This document shows, in pieces, positions 25,501 to 32,566 of a stretch of 42,521 nt of DNA (within the stretch, counting starts at the first letter, position 1; the number at the start of each line of letters is the position of its first letter). The position numbers and the translations under genes are program-made. Under the pieces are notes generated by a model, which made no database searches, was not told the origin of the DNA, and saw nothing but the letters and a program-made list of their open reading frames with translations. Origin of the DNA: an uncultured Clostridia bacterium (GTDB lineage Bacteria > Bacillota > Clostridia > Oscillospirales > Acutalibacteraceae). The stretch lies in contig CANRHD010000016.1 of NCBI GenBank assembly GCA_947630285.1, forward strand, positions 1-42,521, in the 5' to 3' direction.

Positions 25501-26088
25501 TACAAAGAGGTGGCCGAAAGGTACGAATTCCTGTCGGGTCAGATAGGCGATGTCGAAAAGTCGAAAAATGAGCTCAACAAGCTGATTTATGACTTAACGG
25601 GAAAAATGGCCTCTCAATTCAGAGAGAGCTTTAATAAAATCAACGCCTGTTTCGGCGAAACCTTCAGGGAGCTGTTCGCAGGCGGCAGAGCCGAGCTCCG
25701 TTTGGAAAACGAGCTTGATATTCTTGAATGTAATATTGAAATCAAGGTTCAGCCCCCGGGCAAGAATGTTAAAAACATAGACTTGCTTTCCGGCGGCGAA
25801 AAGGCAATTTCGGCCATTGCGCTTTTGTTTGCGATTTTAAAGGTAACGCCTGCGCCGTTTTGCATTTTTGACGAGGTTGAGGCCGCGCTTGACGATGTAA
25901 ATGTAGGCCGTTACGCAAGCTATGTCAGAAGAATGACAAAGAATACGCAGTTTATCCTTATCTCGCACAGACGGGGCACCATGGAGGAAGCAGATGTGCT
26001 TTACGGCGTTACGATGCAGGAAAAGGGCGTTTCAAAGCTGCTTGAATTAAAGACGGCGGAAATGGCGCAAAAGCTGGGCTTGGCTTGA
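22519..26088 (+). CDS. smc: Chromosome partition protein SMC
   Basis: SMC is the ATPase of condensin that organises and separates chromosomes. The 1189-residue protein has the whole architecture: Walker A GPNGSGKSN (residues 31-39), a first coiled coil (about 165-500), a hinge (about 515-670, with GPLSQLITVSEKYSTAIE and AGGSMTGGSRT), a second coiled coil (about 680-1015), the ABC signature LLSGGEKAISAIALL (near 1089) and Walker B FCIFDEVEAALDDVNV (near 1115). The length is typical. It follows the radical SAM gene without a gap and precedes ftsY. The kleisin partners ScpA/B are not in the window. Confidence 0.97.
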   Translation: MFLKALEMQGFKSFPDKTVLEFNKGITAVVGPNGSGKSNISDAVRWVLGEQSTKNLRGSKMEDVIFDGTDIRKAKGFAEVTLRLDNTDRALAKDEDEVFVTRRYFRSGESEYLINGESARLRDINELFMDTGLGRDGYSIVGQGKIADMVSSRTGERREMLEEAAGISHFRYRRADAIKRLGQAEENLVRLRDILTELESRIGPLKAQSEKAQKFIVLADEKKQLEIGIWLNTIDKTNERLREQEHKISTAEVNYNRAEEELDEIERKMDEAANGVREINVKIEEIRGKSSVSEEQLSALETQIKVEENSILHNNEAIERLEKDKSFENETKQHLDERIKEARENIENANSKINEIAEETALLAKKEEEFNASNSEFSDRAQLLSSEISALSVELADNRVTSETANSSTREISSRIKSIDETLGGRQEVYNRYKKNREDAENALKSCEAEINSVKNSIDGYTMRFQSRGKKAQECKDRLIEKQREYQNAEDRIKILRELEKNMEGYSGSIKAVMNEVKRGALKGIKGPLSQLITVSEKYSTAIETALGAAVQNIVTESENDAKRAINFLKQSRSGRATFLPVSAIKGKTLAEKGLDDEFGFINIASRLVSCDGRYSEIINSLLGRTVVCDDMDCAVQIAKKYNYRFKIVTLDGQVVNAGGSMTGGSRTQNAGILSRGNEIDKLTKGLDAIGVQIKTLEEDYKQLSEDAARASAELEGAEGDLLRKNEEKIRLEGEFKLADEQLGTLSGTVKELADEKETLEKRIEEINLSAAKAAEETKRLAKLISEKEEELEKITGRREELVSSREELSKKASQLSLEALSLKKDIQTNEDTLRHLNARKEGHTDKESILDEEILKIKEKNSQLEKNIENLRLNVSDLKKASENSRADIDALIKNRDVFEKQQSDMRVLERSKTTEREQLGNELARLEEKKISMRKEYDDLSAKLYEEYQLTRREAAALEIVIDDYHAAGRRLTELKAQIKALGSVNVSAIEEYKEVAERYEFLSGQIGDVEKSKNELNKLIYDLTGKMASQFRESFNKINACFGETFRELFAGGRAELRLENELDILECNIEIKVQPPGKNVKNIDLLSGGEKAISAIALLFAILKVTPAPFCIFDEVEAALDDVNVGRYASYVRRMTKNTQFILISHRRGTMEEADVLYGVTMQEKGVSKLLELKTAEMAQKLGLA

Positions 26089-26122
26089 TTTTTAGAATAC
26101 AGTTTTTTTCGGAGGTTAAGCA

Positions 26123-27478
26123 ATGGGAATTTTCAGTAAAATAAATTTCGGACTTACTAAGACAAGAAATAAGATGTCGGGCGCTATTGACGACCTGTTC
26201 GATAACGCAGAGGAAATCACGGACGATTTGTATGCGGAGCTTGAAGAAATACTCGTTATGGCAGATGTGGGCATGGTTACCGCCGTTGATATAACGGAAA
26301 AGCTTAAAAAGAATGTCGCCGAGAAAAAGCTGAAAAATTCACAGGCCATAAAGCAGGAAATGAAAAATATCGTTGCCGATTTGCTTTACGGCGGCGAGGA
26401 TATGGGGCTTATCACCCAGCCGTCGGTCATACTCGTAATAGGCGTAAACGGCGTGGGCAAAACTACTACCATAGGAAAGCTTGCCGCCATGTATAAGGCG
26501 CAGGGCAAAAAGGTGCTTTTGGGTGCGGCGGATACATTCCGTGCCGCCGCAATAGACCAGCTTCAGATATGGGCGGAGCGTTCGGGCGTTGAAATAGTTA
26601 AGCACGCCGAGGGCGCAGACCCTGCGGCGGTGGTGTTCGACTCGGTAAACGCCGCAAAGGCGAGAAACACGGATATTGTAATTATTGATACGGCAGGCAG
26701 GCTTCACAACAAAAAAAATCTTATGGAGGAGCTTGCAAAGATTTACAGGGTTATTGACAGGGAGCTTCCCTATTCGGACAGGGAAATACTTCTTGTGCTT
26801 GACGCTACCACGGGTCAAAACGCCGTTAATCAGGCAAAGGAGTTTAAAGCAGTCGCCGATATTACGGGCATAGTGCTTACAAAGCTTGACGGCACCGCAA
26901 GGGGCGGAGTTGTGCTCGCCATTAAAAACGAACTTGGCATACCCGTTAAATTTATCGGTGTGGGCGAGCAGATAGATGATTTACAGCCGTTTAAGCCGCA
27001 GGCGTTTGCGGACGGGCTGTTTGAGAAAATTGAGTACGAGGAGGAAGACGAACTTGAAAGCGAAAAAATTACTGAAAACATCTTGGGCGGTGTACGAGGC
27101 GCTGACGATGGACACTCAGACGGCGAAGAACAGGCTCAAGGGCTTCCTTCACGGGAAACTGCACCGCAGGAAAAAGCAGAAGCAGGCGAGAATTTCAACC
27201 CCTCGGCAAATGAAAGCGGAGCTTCTCAATTACAACAGGCAACGCAGATGATAGATGAAATAGTAGGGGATTTGCTCGACGATGTATTGCCCGACAGTGA
27301 GCAGGCGCAAGGCTCGGACGGACAGACCGAAAAACCCGAAGAACCCGAAGACTCCGCCGCAGAGCAGACGGAAAATGCAGAGGAAGCGCAGGAGCCACAG
27401 GGCGAAGAGGCAAAGGAAGATAAGAAAGAGAAAAAGGAAAAGAGGGGATTTTTTGGACTTTTTAATCGCCACTCATAA
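26123..27478 (+). CDS. ftsY: Signal recognition particle receptor FtsY with an unusual C-terminal acidic tail
   Basis: FtsY is the membrane-associated GTPase that receives SRP-ribosome complexes. The N domain (about 1-95) and G domain (to about 300) are complete: GVNGVGKTTTIGKLA, ADTFRAAAIDQL, IIDTAGRLHNKKNLMEEL, TKLDGTARGG and the closing GVGEQIDDLQPFKPQAFADG. Most FtsY proteins end there. This one runs on for about 150 residues of acidic, Gln/Glu/Ala-rich sequence and finishes KKEKKEKRGFFGLFNRHS, a basic stretch plus an aromatic amphipathic end like the N-terminal membrane motif of E. coli FtsY. The acidic region is therefore at the opposite end. Bases 27054-27251 are also open in another frame. 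The last 26 bases overlap rdgB. Confidence 0.93.
   Translation: MGIFSKINFGLTKTRNKMSGAIDDLFDNAEEITDDLYAELEEILVMADVGMVTAVDITEKLKKNVAEKKLKNSQAIKQEMKNIVADLLYGGEDMGLITQPSVILVIGVNGVGKTTTIGKLAAMYKAQGKKVLLGAADTFRAAAIDQLQIWAERSGVEIVKHAEGADPAAVVFDSVNAAKARNTDIVIIDTAGRLHNKKNLMEELAKIYRVIDRELPYSDREILLVLDATTGQNAVNQAKEFKAVADITGIVLTKLDGTARGGVVLAIKNELGIPVKFIGVGEQIDDLQPFKPQAFADGLFEKIEYEEEDELESEKITENILGGVRGADDGHSDGEEQAQGLPSRETAPQEKAEAGENFNPSANESGASQLQQATQMIDEIVGDLLDDVLPDSEQAQGSDGQTEKPEEPEDSAAEQTENAEEAQEPQGEEAKEDKKEKKEKRGFFGLFNRHS
27054..27251 (+). CDS. Possible small basic ORF overlapping the ftsY tail
   Basis: A +1-shifted frame starts at TTG 27054, nine bases after a perfect AGGAGG (27039-27044), and encodes 65 residues, including LKTSWAVYEALTMDTQTAKN and a Lys/Arg-rich second half. 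Its codons (GCG, CTG, CAG, AAG, AGG, TAC) look like those of neighbouring genes, whereas the FtsY frame over the same stretch uses codons rare here (CAA, CGA, ACT). Its TGA overlaps an in-frame FtsY ATG at 27248 (ATGA), the coupling seen elsewhere in this operon. Against it, frame-shifted readings of acidic sequence are often Lys/Arg-rich by chance. I do not recognise the peptide. Confidence 0.25.
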   Translation: MKAKKLLKTSWAVYEALTMDTQTAKNRLKGFLHGKLHRRKKQKQARISTPRQMKAELLNYNRQRR

Positions 27479-28046
27479 TATGAAAAAAAGGGCCGAGCTT
27501 GAAAGGATACTTTCACCGCTTGGCGTTTCGGTAAAAACCGCCGACGAGGTCGGTATAGATTTGACAGATGTTGAGGAAACGGGCACAAGCTTTGAGGAAA
27601 ACGCCCGTTTAAAGGCGGAGTCCGGCTGTAGGGAGAGCGGTATGCCCTGCATTGCGGACGATTCGGGGCTTATGGTGGACGCCCTTGACGGCGCCCCCGG
27701 CGTGTATTCGGCAAGGTTTGCCGGCGACCACGGCAACGATAAGAAAAACAATGACAAATTGCTTGAGTGCTTAAAGGGCGTTAAGGCGCAGGACAGAACC
27801 GCAAAATATGTCGCCTGTGTCTGCTGTGTGTTCCCCGACGGCAGAGAATTTACCGTAAGGGGAGAATGTCACGGCCTGATAGGCTTTGAGGAAAAGGGCG
27901 AAAACGGCTTCGGCTACGATCCGCTTTTTTATATCGGCGGCAGGGCGTTTGCGGAATTTTCTCCCGAAGAAAAGGACAAAATAAGCCACAGGGGCAACGC
28001 CCTTCGTGAGTTTGCAAAAAAACTGCCCGAATATTTGGAAAAGTAA
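27453..28046 (+). CDS. rdgB: XTP/dITP (non-canonical purine NTP) pyrophosphatase
   Basis: RdgB/HAM1 hydrolyses ITP, dITP and XTP to monophosphates, keeping them out of nucleic acids. The 197-residue protein begins FLIATHNMKKRAELERIL and has GTSFEENARLKA, CIADDSGLMVDALDGAPGVYSARF, FGYDPLFY and SHRGNALREF, all family marks. The start is TTG 27453 behind AGAGGGG; the upstream part of the frame is only the shadow of ftsY. It overlaps the end of ftsY by 26 bases, which suggests coupled translation. Confidence 0.93.
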   Translation: MDFLIATHNMKKRAELERILSPLGVSVKTADEVGIDLTDVEETGTSFEENARLKAESGCRESGMPCIADDSGLMVDALDGAPGVYSARFAGDHGNDKKNNDKLLECLKGVKAQDRTAKYVACVCCVFPDGREFTVRGECHGLIGFEEKGENGFGYDPLFYIGGRAFAEFSPEEKDKISHRGNALREFAKKLPEYLEK

Positions 28047-28074
28047 TTTTGGTTTTAGGTTTAAAGGAGCAATT

Positions 28075-28371
28075 ATGACAAGCAAAGAAAGAGCGGGTCT
28101 GCGCTCGCAGGCAAATTCGCTTGAGGCCCTGTTTCAGGTGGGCAAGGGCGGAATTTCGGACGCACTTGTTAAGCAGACGGACGATGCGCTGACTGCCAGA
28201 GAGCTTATAAAAATAAAGGTGTTGAGGGAAACCTGCCCCGACCCCGTCAGAACCGTTGCCGAAGAGCTTGCAAAGAGGACAGGCTCGGAGGTCGTTTCGG
28301 TAATCGGCGGCGTTATGATTTTTTACAGATACAATCCGAAGCTTCACGAAAAGAAGCCTTCAAAAAGATAA
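28075..28371 (+). CDS. yhbY: YhbY-family RNA-binding (CRM domain) protein
   Basis: The 98-residue protein consists of one CRM domain: LRSQANSLEALFQVGKGGIS with the conserved GKGG loop, ELIKIKVLRETC and VVSVIGGVMIFYRYNP. YhbY-type proteins associate with pre-50S particles. The start ATG 28075 follows AAAGGAG; the longer upstream reading is not needed. It sits 28 bases after rdgB and 3 bases before nadD. Confidence 0.93.
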   Translation: MTSKERAGLRSQANSLEALFQVGKGGISDALVKQTDDALTARELIKIKVLRETCPDPVRTVAEELAKRTGSEVVSVIGGVMIFYRYNPKLHEKKPSKR

Positions 28372-28374
28372 GCT

Positions 28375-29001
28375 ATGAAAATAGGCATTTTCGGCGGTAC
28401 TTTTAATCCGCCCCACAGGGGACACGAAAGGATATTAAACGATTTTACCGAAAGGCTCGCCCTTGACAGGGTATTAATAATTCCCGACAAGCGCCCCGTC
28501 CATAAGGCGTGGGAGAACCTTGCCGACGATGAAAAAAGATATGAGATGTGCGCCCTTGCCTTTTGCGGCCCGAAATATGAAGTAAGCCGTATGGAAATTG
28601 ACCGAAACACGGACAGCTATACAGTTTTTACTTTAAGGGAGCTCAAGGAAAAATATCCCGACGGTGATTTTTATCTGATTATCGGCTCGGATATGTTCCT
28701 GTGCTTTGACAAGTGGTACAGGTATGAGGAAATTATGCAGGGCTGTACCCTTTGCGTCGCTTCGAGAAATGACGGAGAGGAGCTTGATAAGCTGAGAAGC
28801 TATGCTTTTTCGCACCTTAAAATCGGTATGGCCACGCTTGAGGGGGACGGGATAATTATTTCGCCCTGCGAGCCTTTGGAAATAAGCTCCACACAGCTCA
28901 GGGACATACTTTCCGCAGGCGGCGACGCAAGTAAATATCTTAACGAAAATGTTTTTAAATATATTGAGGACAGAGGTCTTTATGGATACGCAAAGAAATG
29001 A
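28375..29001 (+). CDS. nadD: Nicotinate-nucleotide adenylyltransferase
   Basis: NadD joins nicotinate mononucleotide and ATP to give deamido-NAD (EC 2.7.7.18). The 208-residue protein starts MKIGIFGGTFNPPHRGHERI, with the HxGH nucleotidyltransferase motif at residues 15-18, then LIIPDKRPVHK, YLIIGSDMF and the closing ISSTQLRD motif. The yhbY-nadD-yqeK-rsfS order is common in Firmicutes. It ends 20 bases inside yqeK. Confidence 0.95.
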   Translation: MKIGIFGGTFNPPHRGHERILNDFTERLALDRVLIIPDKRPVHKAWENLADDEKRYEMCALAFCGPKYEVSRMEIDRNTDSYTVFTLRELKEKYPDGDFYLIIGSDMFLCFDKWYRYEEIMQGCTLCVASRNDGEELDKLRSYAFSHLKIGMATLEGDGIIISPCEPLEISSTQLRDILSAGGDASKYLNENVFKYIEDRGLYGYAKK

Positions 29002-29572
29002 CGAATTCCTTGAGGAAATAAAGAAAAGGCTTTCCCAATACCGTTTTTATCACAGCCTCTGCGTTGCCGAGCAGGCAAAAAAGCTTGCAAAAAAATACGG
29101 TGCGGACGAAGAAAAAGCCTTTACTGCCGGACTTATTCACGATATAATGAAAGATACGGATATCAATGTTCAGCGTCGGCTGATTGAAAAATACAACGGC
29201 AAAATGAGCGAAACTCAGCTTGCAAGCGAGCATGTATGGCACGCAGTGAGCGGCGAGTTGTTTTTGGAACATGAGCTTGGCGTTACGGACGGCGAAATAC
29301 TTTCCGCCGTGCGCTGTCACACAACGGGAAAGGCCGGTATGAGCCTGCTTGACAAGGTGGTTTACATTGCGGATTTCACTTCCGCCGACAGGGATTATCC
29401 CGATGCGGATATTATGAGGGAAAAGGCCGAAAAAAGTCTTGACGAAGCCATGCTTTACGGCTTGCAGTATACATTGGTAAAAACGGTTAAACGGTCGGGC
29501 GTGCTTCACCCCGACAGCCTGTTTGCATATAATGAAACCGTACTTAAAATGAAAGCGAGAGAGGAAGTTTAA
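28982..29572 (+). CDS. yqeK: YqeK-type HD domain bis(5'-nucleosyl)-tetraphosphatase
   Basis: The 196-residue HD-domain protein shows the metal ligands in order: RFYHSLCVAEQA (His), AGLIHDIMKDT (His-Asp), EHVWHAVSGE and RCHTTGKAGMSLLDKVVYIADF (His, Asp). YqeK proteins hydrolyse Ap4A symmetrically to ADP. I choose ATG 28982 behind AGAGGT rather than upstream ATGs that lie inside nadD. The stop is one base before the rsfS start. Confidence 0.92.
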   Translation: MDTQRNDEFLEEIKKRLSQYRFYHSLCVAEQAKKLAKKYGADEEKAFTAGLIHDIMKDTDINVQRRLIEKYNGKMSETQLASEHVWHAVSGELFLEHELGVTDGEILSAVRCHTTGKAGMSLLDKVVYIADFTSADRDYPDADIMREKAEKSLDEAMLYGLQYTLVKTVKRSGVLHPDSLFAYNETVLKMKAREEV

Positions 29573-29573
29573 A

Positions 29574-29930
29574 ATGCTTACGGTTGAAATAGTTGAAAAT
29601 ATCGTTAAAACTCTTGACGCAAAAAAGGCGTCGGATATTAAGGTGCTTAAAATTACGGATTTAACATCTATCGCCGATTACTTTATAATAGCCGGCGGTA
29701 CATCTTCAACGCATGTAAAATCGCTTGCCGAGGAGGTTGAGGATAAGCTTTCGAGCCTCGGCACGGAGCCTAAGAATATCGAGGGCAGGACTACGGGCTG
29801 GATACTTTTGGACTATGCCGATGTCGTTTGCCATATCTTTACTCGGGAAAACAGAGAGCTGTTTAACCTTGAAAAGCTTTGGCAGGATGCGGAGGTCATT
29901 GATATTTCCGCCTGGATAAGTGAGGATTAA
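29574..29930 (+). CDS. rsfS: Ribosomal silencing factor RsfS
   Basis: RsfS binds uL14 on the 50S subunit and blocks joining with 30S when nutrients are low. The 118-residue protein shows TDLTSIADYFIIAGGTSSTH and the family hallmark EGRTTGWILLDYADVVCHIF followed by FYNLE-like LFNLEKLW. The length is normal. It is the last small gene before leuS. Confidence 0.95.
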   Translation: MLTVEIVENIVKTLDAKKASDIKVLKITDLTSIADYFIIAGGTSSTHVKSLAEEVEDKLSSLGTEPKNIEGRTTGWILLDYADVVCHIFTRENRELFNLEKLWQDAEVIDISAWISED

Positions 29931-29970
29931 ACAGATAAAAATTAACTATAATATACAGAGGGACACAGCT

Positions 29971-32379
29971 ATGGATTACAATTTCAAACAAGTCGAAAAA
30001 AAATGGCAGGACAGATGGGAACAGCAGGGCGTTTTCCATGCGCAGGATAATTCGGATAAGCCGAAGTTCTACGCCCTTGTAGAATTTCCGTATCCGTCGG
30101 GCGCAGGTATGCATGTAGGCCATATCAAGGCGTATTCCGGCCTTGAGGTGGTTTCAAGAAAGAGAAGGCTTCAGGGGTACAATGTGCTTTTCCCGATAGG
30201 CTTTGACGCTTACGGCCTGCCCACCGAAAACTACGCCATAAAAACCGGAGTTCACCCGAGAAAAGTAACGGATACGAACATCGAAAAGTTTACCTCCCAG
30301 CTTAAGAGGGTCGGCTTTTCGTTTGACTGGACAAGAGTTATAGACACCACGCAGGAGGACTACTATAAGTGGACCCAGTGGATTTTCCTTAAAATGTTTG
30401 AAAACGGTCTTGCGTTCCGTGACAAGACCCTTGTAAACTATTGCCCGTCGTGCAAGGTCGTTCTTTCAAACGAGGACTCTCAGGGCGGAAAATGCGATAT
30501 ATGCCACAGCGATATAGTTCAGAAGTCGAAAGATGTATGGTATCTAAGAATTACGGAATATGCCGACAAGCTCCTTGAGGGGCTTGAGGAGGTTGACTAT
30601 CTCCCCAATATCAAGCTTCAGCAGGAGAATTGGATAGGCAAATCGAGGGGCGCATTCGTAACCTTTGCGGTAAACGAGGTCAGCGAAAGCTTTAAAATTT
30701 ACACCACCCGTCCCGACACTCTTTTCGGCGTAACCTTTATGGTTATGGCGCCGGAGCACCCCATGATAGACAAATATTCCGATATTATCAAAAATATGGA
30801 CGAGGTTAAGGCATACCGTGAGGAATGTGCAAAGAAAACCGAGTTTGAGCGCACACAGCTTGTAAAGGACAAAACGGGCGTCAGGCTTGAGGGCTTTACC
30901 GCCAAAAATCCCGTAAACGGCAAGGATATACCCATATACATATCCGACTATGTAATGATGGGCTACGGCACGGGAGCTATTATGGCGGTTCCGGCTCACG
31001 ACCAGAGGGACTATGATTTTGCCAAAAAATTCGGTATAGATATTATCGAGGTTATTAAGGGCGGAGACATTTCCGTTGAAGCATATACGGGCGACGGCGA
31101 AATGGTTAATTCCGGCTTCCTTAACGGTATGACAAATAAAAAAGATTCAATAGCCAAGATGATAGATTATCTCACCGAAAAAGGCATAGGCGAGGGCGGC
31201 GTTCAGTACAAGATGAAGGACTGGGCGTTTAACCGCCAGCGCTATTGGGGCGAGCCTATTCCGATAGTGTATTGCCCCGATTGCGGAATGGTTCCCGTGG
31301 ATTACAAGGACCTTCCTTTAAAACTGCCGGAGGTTGAAAACTTTGAACCCGGTCAGGACGGCGAGAGTCCGCTTGCAAAAATCGAATCGTTTGTAAACTG
31401 CAAATGCCCCAAGTGCGGTAAGGACGCAAAGCGTGAAACCGACACCATGCCGCAGTGGGCAGGCTCAAGCTGGTATTTCCTCAGATATATCGATCCGCAC
31501 AACACACAGGCGCTTGCCGGAATGGATAAGCTCAATTACTGGGGTCCTGTAGACTGGTACAACGGCGGTATGGAGCATGTTACAAGGCACCTTATTTATT
31601 CAAGATTTTGGCACAGGTTCCTCTATGACATCGGCGCAGTACCCTTTAAAGAGCCTTATTTAAAGAGAACGGCTCAGGGACTCATTTTAGGCCCGGACGG
31701 CGTTAAAATGAGTAAATCAAGGGGCAATGTTATCGACCCCAACGAGGTTGTCGATGTGTACGGCGCAGATGTTCTGCGTACCTATGTTTTGTTTATGGGC
31801 GATTACGAGCAGGCCGCACCCTGGAGCGAATCGAGCGTTAAGGGCTGTAAGAGGTTTATAGACAGGATATGGAAGCTTCAGGAAATACTCACCGACGGCG
31901 AAGAGTATTCAAAAGAGCTTTCTTCCTCTATGCATAAGACGATTAAAAAGGTTACGGAAGATATAGAAAGTATGAAATTCAATACTGCGATAGCCTCCGT
32001 AATGACCCTTTTAAATACAATTTACGACAACGGAAAAATCAACCGTGCCGAGCTTAAAAGCCTGTTGCTTATCGTAAACCCGTTTGCCCCTCATTTAACC
32101 GAGGAGATGTGGGAACAGCAGGGCTTCGGCAAAATGCTTGCCGCAGACGGCGAGTGGCCGGAGTTTGACGAGGCTAAGTGCGTTGACGATACGGTTGAAA
32201 TTGCAGTTCAAATCAACGGTAAAATCCGTGCAAAAATAAATGTGCCTGCTGATATTTCCGACGCAGACGCCGTTTACGCCGCAAAGCAGGACGAAAAGGT
32301 AAAGGCGGAAATTGCCGGCAAAAATATCATCAAGGAAATTTTCGTTAAGGGCAGACTTGTCAATATAGTTGCAAAATAA
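29971..32379 (+). CDS. leuS: Leucyl-tRNA synthetase
   Basis: LeuS charges tRNA-Leu (EC 6.1.1.4). The 802-residue class I synthetase has the HIGH motif in PYPSGAGMHVGHIKAYSG (near residue 50), the editing domain with TTRPDTLFGVTF and GTGAIMAVPAHDQRDYDFA, the conserved WYFLRYIDP and YNGGMEHVTRHLIYSRFWH segments, the KMSKS loop in GVKMSKSRGNVIDP and a C-terminal domain ending IKEIFVKGRLVNIVAK. Zinc-ribbon-like cysteines occur at YCPSCK and CDICHS and again at YCPDCG and CKCPKCG. The start ATG 29971 follows AGAGGGA; the longer frame upstream lies partly in rsfS. Confidence 0.96.
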   Translation: MDYNFKQVEKKWQDRWEQQGVFHAQDNSDKPKFYALVEFPYPSGAGMHVGHIKAYSGLEVVSRKRRLQGYNVLFPIGFDAYGLPTENYAIKTGVHPRKVTDTNIEKFTSQLKRVGFSFDWTRVIDTTQEDYYKWTQWIFLKMFENGLAFRDKTLVNYCPSCKVVLSNEDSQGGKCDICHSDIVQKSKDVWYLRITEYADKLLEGLEEVDYLPNIKLQQENWIGKSRGAFVTFAVNEVSESFKIYTTRPDTLFGVTFMVMAPEHPMIDKYSDIIKNMDEVKAYREECAKKTEFERTQLVKDKTGVRLEGFTAKNPVNGKDIPIYISDYVMMGYGTGAIMAVPAHDQRDYDFAKKFGIDIIEVIKGGDISVEAYTGDGEMVNSGFLNGMTNKKDSIAKMIDYLTEKGIGEGGVQYKMKDWAFNRQRYWGEPIPIVYCPDCGMVPVDYKDLPLKLPEVENFEPGQDGESPLAKIESFVNCKCPKCGKDAKRETDTMPQWAGSSWYFLRYIDPHNTQALAGMDKLNYWGPVDWYNGGMEHVTRHLIYSRFWHRFLYDIGAVPFKEPYLKRTAQGLILGPDGVKMSKSRGNVIDPNEVVDVYGADVLRTYVLFMGDYEQAAPWSESSVKGCKRFIDRIWKLQEILTDGEEYSKELSSSMHKTIKKVTEDIESMKFNTAIASVMTLLNTIYDNGKINRAELKSLLLIVNPFAPHLTEEMWEQQGFGKMLAADGEWPEFDEAKCVDDTVEIAVQINGKIRAKINVPADISDADAVYAAKQDEKVKAEIAGKNIIKEIFVKGRLVNIVAK

Positions 32380-32443
32380 CCGCTTTTCACAGCTTTTGTA
32401 CGGCGGCTATAAATCGGTTTTTTTAGAAAGGATACGGCTTCAA

Positions 32444-32566
32444 ATGAAAACCTTGGGCGATTACCTTGACAAAATAACAGATATTTTCAGGAACACAAGA
32501 ACATCGGATATAGTTATGTATATTGCGTCCTGTGCCGCATCGTTTTTCAGAGGTCATAAAAAATGA
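32444..32566 (+). CDS. Small ORF (40 residues) coupled to the alpha/beta hydrolase gene
   Basis: The frame from ATG 32444 encodes MKTLGDYLDKITDIF and continues to a possible short hydrophobic segment (IVMYIASCAASFF) and a basic end (RGHKK). AGAAAGGA lies about 10 bases upstream. Its stop TGA overlaps the ATG of the hydrolase (ATGA), as at many junctions in this window. I do not recognise the family. It may be a real small membrane-associated protein or a leader peptide that couples translation into the hydrolase. Confidence 0.45.
   Translation: MKTLGDYLDKITDIFRNTRTSDIVMYIASCAASFFRGHKK

Noticed and set aside
27282-27452. N-terminal Arg/Lys-rich extension of rdgB
   Set aside because: It is the frame-shifted shadow of the acidic ftsY tail; RdgB proteins begin at the FLIATHN strand, and a TTG behind AGAGGGG fits.
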